From Variovorax sp. 770b2 (GTDB lineage Bacteria > Pseudomonadota > Gammaproteobacteria > Burkholderiales > Burkholderiaceae_C): a stretch of 64,000 nucleotides of DNA. Of the stretch, positions 47,465 through 56,368 are shown piece by piece. Made by a program: the position numbers and the translations under genes. Below the pieces are notes generated by a model. That model was not told the DNA's origin. It ran no database searches and worked only from the letters and a program-made list of their open reading frames with translations. Every line of letters begins with the position of its first letter. Within the stretch, counting starts at the first letter, position 1. The DNA lies in the NCBI RefSeq assembly GCF_900115685.1, contig NZ_FOXJ01000001.1, positions 2,823,796 through 2,887,795 of the forward strand, given 5' to 3'.

Positions 47465-48417
47465 GCGGCCACCTCTTCGGCCGCAGCGGCCGGCACGAAG
47501 GTCTTCGGAAAGCCCGCGCGCCACACCGTGCCCTGCAGCGTCTCGCCATCGAGCCAGTTGGCCACGCGCTGGCGCAGGTCCAGCAATTTCGGAAGATCGA
47601 CGCCGGTCGAGACACCCATGCTCTCCAGCATGAAGACCAGGTCTTCGGTGTCGACATTGCCACTGGCGCCCGGCGCATGCGGGCAGCCGCCGATGCCCGC
47701 GAGGCACGCATCGAATCGCGTGATGCCGACCTCCAGCGCCGCATATGCATTCGCGAGCCCGAGGCCGCGCGTGTCGTGGAAATGGCCGCACCAGAGCCGG
47801 TCGCCGGCGATGCGCAACGCGCGCTCGAACAGGCTGCGCACCATCGCCGGATCGGCGTAGCCCACCGTATCGGCCAAGCTCACGCGGTCGGCGCCCGCAT
47901 CGAGCAGCGCCTGCATCAGGCGCAGCACTTCGTCGGGCGCGACATGGCCCTGGATCGTGCAGCCGAACGCGGTCCCCACGCCGCCGTCGATCAGCGTCCT
48001 GGAGCCCGCTGCATCGCGCGCGGCGCGCATGCGGCCGACCTCGGCCACCACCTCGTCGGGCGTCTTGCGCAGGTTGGCGAGGCTGTGCGCGTGGCTCGCC
48101 GACAGCGGCACCATCATCAGGTCGGCCTCGCCCGCGATGGCGCGCTCCGCGCCCCTGAGGTTGGGCACGAGCACCGAGGCAAAAAGCCCCGGCAGCGTCT
48201 TCGCGTAGGCCAGCAGTTCGGCCGTGTCGGCCAGCTGCGGCAAGAGGTGCGCCGGCACGAAGGAGCCGACCTCGATCTCGCGCTGACCGGCCGCGTGCGC
48301 GTCGCGGATCCATTCGAGCTTGCGTGCGGTGGGCAGGACGCGGGCGATGCTCTGGAGCCCGTCGCGCAGCCCCACTTCGCGGACGACCGCGCGGGGCGGC
48401 AGGAAGGCGTGAATCAA
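47461..48417 (-). CDS. HMG-CoA lyase family protein
   Basis: The 318-residue TIM-barrel enzyme shows Arg18-Asp19 in REVGLRDGLQ, the metal-binding HxH in CGHFHDTRGLGLANAY and the loop Cys in GIGGCPHAPGASGNVDTED, so the HMG-CoA lyase active site is intact. It cleaves an acyl-CoA such as 3-hydroxy-3-methylglutaryl-CoA. The start seems to be TTG (48415-48417), since homology begins immediately after it. It is the first gene of the operon with the CoA transferase and Bug protein. Confidence 0.88.
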   Translation of the reverse strand: MIHAFLPPRAVVREVGLRDGLQSIARVLPTARKLEWIRDAHAAGQREIEVGSFVPAHLLPQLADTAELLAYAKTLPGLFASVLVPNLRGAERAIAGEADLMMVPLSASHAHSLANLRKTPDEVVAEVGRMRAARDAAGSRTLIDGGVGTAFGCTIQGHVAPDEVLRLMQALLDAGADRVSLADTVGYADPAMVRSLFERALRIAGDRLWCGHFHDTRGLGLANAYAALEVGITRFDACLAGIGGCPHAPGASGNVDTEDLVFMLESMGVSTGVDLPKLLDLRQRVANWLDGETLQGTVWRAGFPKTFVPAAAAEEVAA

Positions 48418-48484
48418 GTCGTTGTCTCTGTCGTTGGGGGTAAGGCGTCGATGTTAGAAGTTCCGATTCGGTCCAGAAGGTATA

Positions 48485-48509
48485 TTTTGGAAGCCATCTG
48501 ATTCCAAAA
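48485..48509. promoter_or_regulatory. Inverted repeat, LysR-type operator candidate
   Basis: TTTTGGAA and TTCCAAAA form a perfect inverted repeat separated by 9 bp (total 25 bp) between the lyase operon and the divergent LysR gene. It lies 18 bp upstream of the LysR ATG and 68 bp from the lyase start. It fits autorepression by the LysR product and activation of the divergent operon. Confidence 0.6.
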
Positions 48510-48526
48510 CGGAACATCACAACACC

Positions 48527-49444
48527 ATGAGAGATCTCGACCTCACCACGCTGCGCCTGTTCGTCGCCGTCTGCGAAACCCGCAGCATCGCGCGCGCCGG
48601 CGAGCAGGCCAGCATCGTCGGCTCGGCGATCAGCAAGCGCCTCGCACAGCTGGAGGACACCGTCGGCACGCCGCTCCTGCTGCGCAAGCGCCGTGGCGTG
48701 GTGCCGACCCCGGCCGGCGAGACCTTGCTGGAACATGCGCGCGCCATGCTCGGCAGTGCGAACCGCATCGAGCGCGACATGGCCTCCTACGCCGGTGGCG
48801 CGCGCGGGCATGTGCGCATCCTGGCCTCGGCCTCCGTCATGGCCGAGTCGCTGGCCGAGGACGTGGCCAATTTCCTGAAGAACCCCGCGCACCGCGACAT
48901 CCGCGTGGACATGGAAGAGCGCGTGAGCCCCGAGATCGTGCGCGGCATCCGCGAGGGCAGCGCCTCCATCGGCCTGTGCTGGGACGCCGCCGACCTGCAA
49001 GGGCTGGAGCGGCGCGACTACCGCTCGGACCACCTGGCCATCGTCGCGCACCCGACGCACCCCGTGGCCCGCCACGCGCAAGTGCGCTTCGAGCAAGTGC
49101 TCGGCCACGAGTTCGTCGGCATGCCCGCGCTGAGCGCCGTGCAGCTGATGCTGGCGCGCGAGGCGGCCGTCGCGGGAAAGCCGCTCGTGTACCGCGTGCT
49201 GGTGACCAACTTCGACGCGGCGCTGCGCGTGGTGCGCGCCGGGCTCGCGATCAGCGTGGTGCCGGCGGAAGTCGCGCGGCCTTTTGCCGATGCCTTCGGC
49301 CTGCGCCTGATGCCGCTCACGGACGCCTGGGCGCGCCGGCGGTTCGCGATCTGCTTTCGCGGGGAAGCGGCGCTGTCGGCGTCGGCGCAGCTGCTGGTCG
49401 CGCACCTCGAAAGGTGCGCCACCGACCGCGCAGAAGACACCTGA
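48527..49444 (+). CDS. LysR family transcriptional regulator
   Basis: The 305-residue protein has the winged-helix domain at about 6-64 (LTTLRLFVAVCETRSIARAG to LLRKRRGVVPTPAGE) and a substrate-binding domain. It is divergent from the lyase/CoA-transferase/Bug operon and shares with it the inverted repeat at 48485-48509. It therefore likely senses the acid or its CoA ester. It could also affect the MBL-fold gene 120 bp downstream. Confidence 0.9.
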   Translation: MRDLDLTTLRLFVAVCETRSIARAGEQASIVGSAISKRLAQLEDTVGTPLLLRKRRGVVPTPAGETLLEHARAMLGSANRIERDMASYAGGARGHVRILASASVMAESLAEDVANFLKNPAHRDIRVDMEERVSPEIVRGIREGSASIGLCWDAADLQGLERRDYRSDHLAIVAHPTHPVARHAQVRFEQVLGHEFVGMPALSAVQLMLAREAAVAGKPLVYRVLVTNFDAALRVVRAGLAISVVPAEVARPFADAFGLRLMPLTDAWARRRFAICFRGEAALSASAQLLVAHLERCATDRAEDT

Positions 49445-49564
49445 TTCGTCCGATAACAGAAACGATCCATTGCCGTGGCGGTGGTTTTTGTTTCGTTTCC
49501 TGCAACCTAACATTCGGTCTGTTCACGCTGTCACGCATCACTCCACCGACCGAAAGCCATCGCC

Positions 49565-50464
49565 ATGTTCCGCAGAGTCCTTATTTCCGCCGCAGCCCTT
49601 TCCGCCACACTGGCCCTCGCACCGCTGGCCGCCCACGCCGCGCAGCCGCTCAAGCTGGACGTCTACAACCCCGGCGCCCAATCGATGTTCCCGGTGTCGT
49701 CCGAACTCATCACCGGCCAGACCGATGCGGTGCTGATCGACGCCCAGTTCCAGCGCAACGACGCGCAGGCGCTGGTGCAGAAGATCAAGGCCAGCGGCAA
49801 GAAGCTCACCACCGTCTACATCAGCCACAGCGACCCCGACTTCTACTTCGGCCTCGACGTGATCCAGGCGGCCTTCCCCGACGCGAAGATCGTCGCCACG
49901 CCGCAGACCGTGGCCGCGATCCAGGCCTCCAAGGACGGCAAGCTCGCGCACTGGGGCCCGATCCTGAAGGACAACGCGCCCAAGGCGGTGGTCGTGCCCG
50001 AGCCGCTGGTGGGCGACAGCCTCACGCTCGAAGGCCGCAAGATCCAGATCGTCGGGCTCGACGGCCCCACGCCCGACCACACCGTCGCGTGGATTCCGTC
50101 GCTGAAGGCCGTGGTCGGCGGCATCCCGGTGTGGGCCAACAGCCACGTGTGGACCGCCGATACACAAACGCCCGCCTCGCGCCGCGACTGGGCGAGGACG
50201 CTGGGCCGCATCGAAGCGCTGCATCCCAAGACCGTGGTGCCGGGCCACTACTTGCCGAATGCCGATGGCAGCGCGCCCCACTCGCCGGCTTCGGTGAAGT
50301 TCACGCGCAGCTACCTGCAGGCCTTCGAGACCGAAGCCGCGAAAGCCAAGGACTCCACCGCGCTCATCGCCGCGATGAAGAAGCACTACCCGAAGCTGGA
50401 AGGCACCTCGTTGCTGGAACTCGGTGCCAAGGTCATCAAGGGAGAAATGAAATGGCCGCAGTGA
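49565..50464 (+). CDS. MBL-fold hydrolase-like protein with altered metal motif, exported
   Basis: The 299-residue protein has a signal peptide (cleavage near AHAAQ, 26) and a metallo-beta-lactamase fold pattern (SSELITGQTDAVLIDAQF, KLTTVYISHSDPDFYFG, VVPGHYL). The usual HxHxDH motif reads His88-Ser-Asp90-Pro-Asp92-Phe, so two ligand histidines are missing. Metal binding may be reduced or different. The downstream DsbA-like gene overlaps its end by 13 bp, so they are expressed together. Confidence 0.8.
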   Translation: MFRRVLISAAALSATLALAPLAAHAAQPLKLDVYNPGAQSMFPVSSELITGQTDAVLIDAQFQRNDAQALVQKIKASGKKLTTVYISHSDPDFYFGLDVIQAAFPDAKIVATPQTVAAIQASKDGKLAHWGPILKDNAPKAVVVPEPLVGDSLTLEGRKIQIVGLDGPTPDHTVAWIPSLKAVVGGIPVWANSHVWTADTQTPASRRDWARTLGRIEALHPKTVVPGHYLPNADGSAPHSPASVKFTRSYLQAFETEAAKAKDSTALIAAMKKHYPKLEGTSLLELGAKVIKGEMKWPQ

Positions 50465-51171
50465 ACGATGGCGGCACCGCCACACTGCACTACGTCTTCG
50501 ATCCGCTGTGCGGCTGGTGCTACGCCGCCGCGCCGCTGATCGATGCGGCGCGCGGTGTGCCGGGCCTGAAGGTCGAATTCCACGGCGGCGGCATGATGAC
50601 CGGCGCCAACCGCCGCGCGATCTCGCCGCAGTGGCGCGAGTACGTGATGCCGCATGACCGGCGCATCGCCGAACTCACGGGCCAGCCGTTCGGCGAGGCC
50701 TACTTCGAGGGACTGCTGCGGGATACGGGCGCGGTGATGGACTCCGAACCGCCGACCACCGCGGTGCTCGCGGCCGAGGTGCTGCGCGAAGGCGGAGGGC
50801 TCGACATGGTCCATCGCCTGCAGCGCGCCCACTACGTCGAAGGCCGGCGCATCGCCGATGCGGATGTGCTCGCCGCAGTGGCTGTCGAACTTGGCTTCGA
50901 TGCCGAGGCTTTCGCATCGGCCGTCGCGCGCCTGTCCGGCGACGCGACCTCGCAGCACATCGCCGCAAGCCGCCAGTTGCTGCAGCGCTCGGGCGGCCAG
51001 GGTTTCCCGACCTTCGTGCTGACGCAACCCGACGGCCTCGCAGGCCGCATCGACATCGGTCCCTGGCTCGGTCGCGCGGACGAATGGAAGGCACAACTCG
51101 CCACGCTGGCCGCGCCGCCGCAATCCGCAGCAACGCCCGCCGCGTGCGGCCCCGACGGCTGCGCGATCTAG
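50452..51171 (+). CDS. DsbA family (FrnE-like) thioredoxin-fold protein
   Basis: The 239-residue protein has a Cys20-Gly-Trp-Cys23 redox centre in YVFDPLCGWCYAAAP, a helical insert and the cis-Pro loop in GFPTFVL. It lacks a signal peptide, so it acts in the cytosol, as FrnE-type isomerases do, unlike the exported MBL protein. The C-terminus contains another cysteine pair (AACGPDGCAI), perhaps a second redox or metal site. It starts inside the end of the upstream MBL gene. Confidence 0.85.
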   Translation: MAAVNDGGTATLHYVFDPLCGWCYAAAPLIDAARGVPGLKVEFHGGGMMTGANRRAISPQWREYVMPHDRRIAELTGQPFGEAYFEGLLRDTGAVMDSEPPTTAVLAAEVLREGGGLDMVHRLQRAHYVEGRRIADADVLAAVAVELGFDAEAFASAVARLSGDATSQHIAASRQLLQRSGGQGFPTFVLTQPDGLAGRIDIGPWLGRADEWKAQLATLAAPPQSAATPAACGPDGCAI

Positions 51172-51178
51172 GCTCGCG

Positions 51179-52879
51179 CTACCTGGCGCACTGGAAGCTC
51201 GCCGCCTGCGACGCATCGCCGCTCACGTAGCGCGGCCACAGCGGCCACTCGCACAGCGGACGTGCGCGGATGGTCTTGAACGGCGGCTGCACCTCCTGCT
51301 CGGCGAGTTGCAGACCAGCCGGCGCACGGCCGCGCTCGACCCAGTCGGCCAGCGCGCCGAGCATGTCGACATTCGCGGGCGCGCCGCTGCCCACATGGTC
51401 CACGCCGGGCGCAGTGTAGAGACGCATGAAGCGGTCCACGTTGTCGCGCCCCATGCGCGCCACCACCGACTCGTGGTAGCGGATGCCGGCGAACGGGCTC
51501 TGCGCGTAGTCGGCCATGTGCTCCAGCATCAAGAGCTTGCCGCCGCGCGCGTTGAAGGCGGCGAGGTCGGGGTTGGTCGAATCCATCAGCTGCGACACGG
51601 TCGCGATGCGCGCCGCGAAATCTTCCGCGCGGTAGCTGCGCACATCGAGCGATGGATTGCGCGCATAGAAATACTGCAGCGCCCCGCTGCCGTAGAACCA
51701 CGCGATGCCGTTGCTCGGCTGCGGCGGCACCGTCGGCGCGGCGGTGCCTGTCCACCATGCGTTCCAGCCGCCCATCGAGGCGAACGCCGGCGTGCCCTCG
51801 CCGCCGATGCCCCAGCCCGGGTACTCGGTCACGCCGTTGGCCAAGGGCACGGGCGCACGCCACGGCGAGCGCAGCATGCGCACCGCCTGCACCTGTGCAT
51901 CGTTCAGGCAGTTGTCGCCGCTCGTGCCCGCCGCGCAGCGCAGGCTGGCCGGATCGAAGCGCTGCAGGCACGCCACCGGGTTCGACACGATGCGGTCCGC
52001 CACGCCGTCCGCGGCATCGCATGACGCGAGCACCGCGTTGTGCACCAGCTGCACCTGCGCGGGCCGCAGCCACCCCTCGCCGAAGGTGGCGATGCCGTTG
52101 CGCGTGCCCGCGTGCTGCAGCCCGGTCCAGTTGATCACCGGCACGCGGCTGAAGATGCCGTCGAAATCCTGCGGATAGCGCTGCGCCATCGTGAGCGCCT
52201 CGCGCCCGCCTTCGGAGCTGCCCATGAAGTACAGCTTCTGCGGCGCCTGGCCGTAGGCGCGCTGCATCAGTGCCACGGCCGCGTCGCGTACCTTCTTGTA
52301 CGACGCGTGCGCAAAGTTCGCAAGCGCCTCGTCGTTGAGCGCAAACGCCTGCGGCGGCTGGCCCTGCACGTTCTGGTGGCCGGAGTCGGTGCCGTAGGTC
52401 ACGTAGCCCTGTGCGAGCGGCGTCGGCTGGTCGAAGCGGCCGGCGGGCACCAGCGACAAGCCGGTGATCAGCACGCCATTGAAGCCACCGCCGCCGTACT
52501 GCACGCTGCGCCCGTTCCATGCGAGCGGGAGGTTGACCTGGAACAGGATCGGCGGCGCGCTCGCGTCGAGCGGCGCGATGCGGCCCAGCACCCTGCAGTG
52601 CGCGGGCGTCACCGGCGTGATGCGCGCCGCGGGGCTGGGCCCGCGCTCGGCGACCGCCAGCGGGGATGCGGCCACGAGGGTCGCCGAGTCGATGGTCGCG
52701 GCGCCGCTCGGCAGGCCGATCGCAGCGGAGGCGATCGGCGCAACGAGGGCCGCGCACGATGTGGCCGGGTCTCCGCCGAGCGTAAGGCTCCGCGGCCCGG
52801 TGGGGGTGCCGCACGCGGCGAGCAACGCGGCGGCCGCCAGCATGGCGCCCCCGCAAAACACTGTCTTCGGGGTCGCCAT
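51179..52879 (-). CDS. Tannase/feruloyl esterase family lipoprotein
   Basis: The 566-residue protein has a lipobox (LLAAC, Cys23) and the tannase-family alpha/beta hydrolase core. The nucleophile is Ser222 in FMGSSEGGREA, the likely acid Asp457 is in LEHMADYAQSP, and His495 is in APGVDHVG. Calcium-site-like residues lie in CDAADGVADRI. The two cysteines that flank Ser and His in the CS-D-HC motif are replaced by Ser221 and Val496. Family members split phenolic esters, tannin depsides or mono-aryl esters. It lies downstream of the Liv transporter on the same strand (36 bp from livF). Confidence 0.85.
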   Translation of the reverse strand: MATPKTVFCGGAMLAAAALLAACGTPTGPRSLTLGGDPATSCAALVAPIASAAIGLPSGAATIDSATLVAASPLAVAERGPSPAARITPVTPAHCRVLGRIAPLDASAPPILFQVNLPLAWNGRSVQYGGGGFNGVLITGLSLVPAGRFDQPTPLAQGYVTYGTDSGHQNVQGQPPQAFALNDEALANFAHASYKKVRDAAVALMQRAYGQAPQKLYFMGSSEGGREALTMAQRYPQDFDGIFSRVPVINWTGLQHAGTRNGIATFGEGWLRPAQVQLVHNAVLASCDAADGVADRIVSNPVACLQRFDPASLRCAAGTSGDNCLNDAQVQAVRMLRSPWRAPVPLANGVTEYPGWGIGGEGTPAFASMGGWNAWWTGTAAPTVPPQPSNGIAWFYGSGALQYFYARNPSLDVRSYRAEDFAARIATVSQLMDSTNPDLAAFNARGGKLLMLEHMADYAQSPFAGIRYHESVVARMGRDNVDRFMRLYTAPGVDHVGSGAPANVDMLGALADWVERGRAPAGLQLAEQEVQPPFKTIRARPLCEWPLWPRYVSGDASQAASFQCAR

Positions 52880-52915
52880 CTGTCTGTCTCCTTGTTGTTC
52901 GCCGTGCCGCTACCG

Positions 52916-53633
<718 letters not shown>

Positions 53634-53641
<8 letters not shown>

Positions 53642-54416
53642 GGGCGTTCTCCGTTCCAGTGCCATGACCCAGATAGACCTCCTTGACCTTCGGATCGTTG
53701 GCGATGGTCTCGGGGTCGCCCTCGGTCAGGAGCGTGCCGTTGACCAGCACCGTCATGCGGTCGGCAAAGCTGAACACCAGGTCCATGTCGTGCTCGATCA
53801 GCAGCACCGACACATCGGCCGGCAGCGCGGCCACGGTCTGCAGCAGCTCTTCGCGCTCGCCGGCAGGTACGCCCGCCACGGGCTCGTCGAGCAGCAGCAC
53901 GCGCGGCTCGCAGGCGAGCGCGATGGCGATCTCCAGCAGGCGGCGCTTGCCGTAGGCCATGAATTTCGTCTGCTGCTTTGCAACGTCCGCCAGGTGGAAC
54001 TGCTCCAGCAGTTGCCCTGCCCGCTCCGCGATGCCCTTGGTGCCGCCGAGCGGCCGCCACCATTGCGCGGCGATGCCCTTTTGCTGCGACACCACGAGCG
54101 CCAGCGTCTCCAGCGGCGTCATCGAGTCGAACAGCTGGTTGATCTGGAAGGTGCGCACCAGCCCGCGCGCCACGCGCTTGTGCGGCGCGAGCGTGGTGAT
54201 GTCTTCGCCCAGCAGCGCGATGCGGCCTTCGGTCGGCGTGAGCACGCCCGTCAGCAGGTTGATCAGCGTGGTCTTGCCCGCGCCGTTCGGGCCGATCAGC
54301 GCATGGCGCGCGCCGCGCTTCAATTCCATCGTGACGTTGTTGGTGGCCGTGATGCCGCCGAAGCGCATCACCAGTCCTTGCGTCGAAAGCACGGTCTCGG
54401 CGGTGGTGGTGGTCAT
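53634..54416 (-). CDS. livG: Branched-chain-amino-acid-type ABC transporter ATP-binding protein LivG
   Basis: The 260-residue ATPase has Walker A GPNGAGKTTL and Walker B VLLLDEPVAGV. In place of the LSGGQ signature it shows MAYGKRRLLEIAIAL. The start MTTTTAETV overlaps the livM stop as ATGA, so livM and livG are translationally coupled. Confidence 0.92.
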
Positions 54417-55414
54417 GCCGCACCGCCTTTCTTCTTGCCCATGCCGAACCACGTCCACGGCTTGAGCAGGCGGTCGCGCCCCACGAGCACCAGCAGCACG
54501 AGGATGAGGCCGATCCAGAACATCCAGTACTGCGGCGTCACGGCCGAGAGCCAGTTCTGCAGCAGCTTGAAGACGATGGCGCCCGCGACGCCGCCATAGA
54601 GCCAGCCCACGCCGCCGATCACCAGCATCAGCAGCACGTCGGCCGAGCGGTCGAAGGCCAGCACGTCGAGCGAGGCGAAGCCGGTGGTCTGCGCGAGCAG
54701 CGCGCCTGCCGCACCGGCGATGCCGGCCGCCACGGTGTAGATGACCGCGAGCCGCGACACCACCGGAATGCCGATGGCCATCGCGCGCAGCCGGTTGTCG
54801 CGGATTGCCTTCAACGTCGCGCCGAACGGCGAATGCACCAGCCGGCGCATCACCAGGAACAGCACCAGCATCACCGCGAGCGAATACCAGGCGGCCGTGC
54901 GGCCGTACAGGTCGAACTCGAAGAGGCCCAGCACCGGTCCCATCACCACGCCCTGCAGGCCGTCGGCGCCGCCGGTGAGCCAGTCGAGCTTGTTGGCCAG
55001 TTCGAGCAAGAGGAGCGCGGTGCCGAGCGTGACCATCAGCCGAGTGAGGTCGCTGCCGCGCAGGATCGTCACGCTGGCCACGAGGCCGAGCAGCGCCGAG
55101 AGCACGGTCGCGAACACCAGCCCGACGGTCGGGTCCGGCATCACGAGCTTGGCGAACAGCGCCGCCGCATACGCGCCGAAGCCGAAGAAGGCGGCATGGC
55201 CCAGCGAGACGATGCCGGCGTAGCCGAGGATCAGGTCGAGCGACATCGCGAACAGCGCGACGATGGCGATCTCGTTGACCAGCAGCGAATGCGAGGGCAC
55301 CACCAGCGGCAGCGCGAAGGCCACGGCCCAGACCACGAACTCCCAGGGCCGCCAGCGCGCGGTGCGCAGCAGGGCTGATTCATAGGTCAATGGAGAAGAA
55401 GAAGGCGCGCTCAT
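54413..55414 (-). CDS. livM: ABC transporter permease LivM
   Basis: The 333-residue permease has about 9-10 helices and the LivM loops GYAGIVSLGHAAFFGFGAYA and GGVGWLYGGVAGA. It pairs with LivH to form the transmembrane channel. It starts one base after the livH stop. Confidence 0.92.
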   Translation of the reverse strand: MSAPSSSPLTYESALLRTARWRPWEFVVWAVAFALPLVVPSHSLLVNEIAIVALFAMSLDLILGYAGIVSLGHAAFFGFGAYAAALFAKLVMPDPTVGLVFATVLSALLGLVASVTILRGSDLTRLMVTLGTALLLLELANKLDWLTGGADGLQGVVMGPVLGLFEFDLYGRTAAWYSLAVMLVLFLVMRRLVHSPFGATLKAIRDNRLRAMAIGIPVVSRLAVIYTVAAGIAGAAGALLAQTTGFASLDVLAFDRSADVLLMLVIGGVGWLYGGVAGAIVFKLLQNWLSAVTPQYWMFWIGLILVLLVLVGRDRLLKPWTWFGMGKKKGGAA

Positions 55415-55415
55415 C

Positions 55416-56288
55416 TCAACGCCCTCCCTTGCGCGTGAACAGCCCTTGCGGCCGCCACATCAGGATCATGATCATCAGCAGGTAGACGGTGAACGCGCCC
55501 ATCTTCGGAATGAAGTACTTGCCCGCCACGTCGGCAATGCCCAGCAGCAGCGCGGCCGCGAGCGGCCCGGTGATCGACGAGGTGCCGCCGACCGACACCA
55601 CGATCAGGAAATAGATCATGTACTTGAGCGGAAAGGTCGGATCGAGCCCGAGGATCTCCGCACCCAGCGCGCCGCCCAGCCCCGCGAGGCCAGAGCCGAC
55701 GGCGAAGGTCAGCAGGAACACGATGTTCACGTTGATGCCCAGGCCCGCGGCCACGCGCGGGTCGTCGACCGCGGCGCGCAGCCGGCTGCCGAAGCGCGTC
55801 TTCGAGAGGATGAGCTGCAGCACGACGGTGAGCACCGCGCACACGCCGATGATGAAGAGCCGGTAGTGCCCCATGCCCAGCAGCAGCGCGCCGTCGCCGA
55901 TCTCGGTGCGGCCGCGCAGCCACTCGGGCAGTTGCACGTTCTGCTGCGACGAGCCCACGAAGTAGTCGATGGCGGCCACCGCCATGAACGCGAGGCCGAT
56001 GGAAAAGAGCACTTGGTCCAGGTGCGGCTTGCCGTACATCGGCCGGTAGAGCGTGCGTTCGAGCAATGCCCCGGCGAGTGCAACGACGATGAACGCGAAC
56101 GGCAGGCAGGCCAGGAACGGCATGCCGAGCTTCTGCATCGCGAACACGGTGAGGTAGCCCCCCGCCATGGCGAAGGCGCCGTGCGCGAGGTTGATGAAAT
56201 TCATCAACCCGAGCGTCACGGCCAGCCCGACGGCGAGAACGAAGAGCAGCATGCCGTAGGCGATGCCGTCGAAAAGAATGGTGAGCAT
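55416..56288 (-). CDS. livH: ABC transporter permease LivH
   Basis: The 290-residue permease shows the LivH pattern: GLAVTLGLMNFINLAHGAF near the start, a central RTLYRPM segment and the conserved SITGPLAAALLLG loop. It is first of the H-M-G-F run. The 80-bp gap to the substrate-binding gene upstream holds a hairpin repeat. Confidence 0.92.
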   Translation of the reverse strand: MLTILFDGIAYGMLLFVLAVGLAVTLGLMNFINLAHGAFAMAGGYLTVFAMQKLGMPFLACLPFAFIVVALAGALLERTLYRPMYGKPHLDQVLFSIGLAFMAVAAIDYFVGSSQQNVQLPEWLRGRTEIGDGALLLGMGHYRLFIIGVCAVLTVVLQLILSKTRFGSRLRAAVDDPRVAAGLGINVNIVFLLTFAVGSGLAGLGGALGAEILGLDPTFPLKYMIYFLIVVSVGGTSSITGPLAAALLLGIADVAGKYFIPKMGAFTVYLLMIMILMWRPQGLFTRKGGR

Positions 56289-56302
56289 GAGATTTCTGAC
56301 AG

Positions 56303-56341
56303 CCGTTCGAGCTGAGCCTCCGACAAGCTCAGGCCGAACGG
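56303..56341. repeat. Palindromic intergenic element
   Basis: CCGTTCG and CGAACGG bracket a second inverted pair CTGAGC/GCTCAG, and another CGAACGG follows at 56353-56359. The element lies between the binding-protein gene and livH. It resembles REP-like hairpins that recur in Comamonadaceae (from memory). In RNA it could stabilise the binding-protein mRNA and reduce read-through to livH. Confidence 0.6.
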
Positions 56342-56368
56342 ACGGGGTTGTCCGAACGGCCTGGAGCC

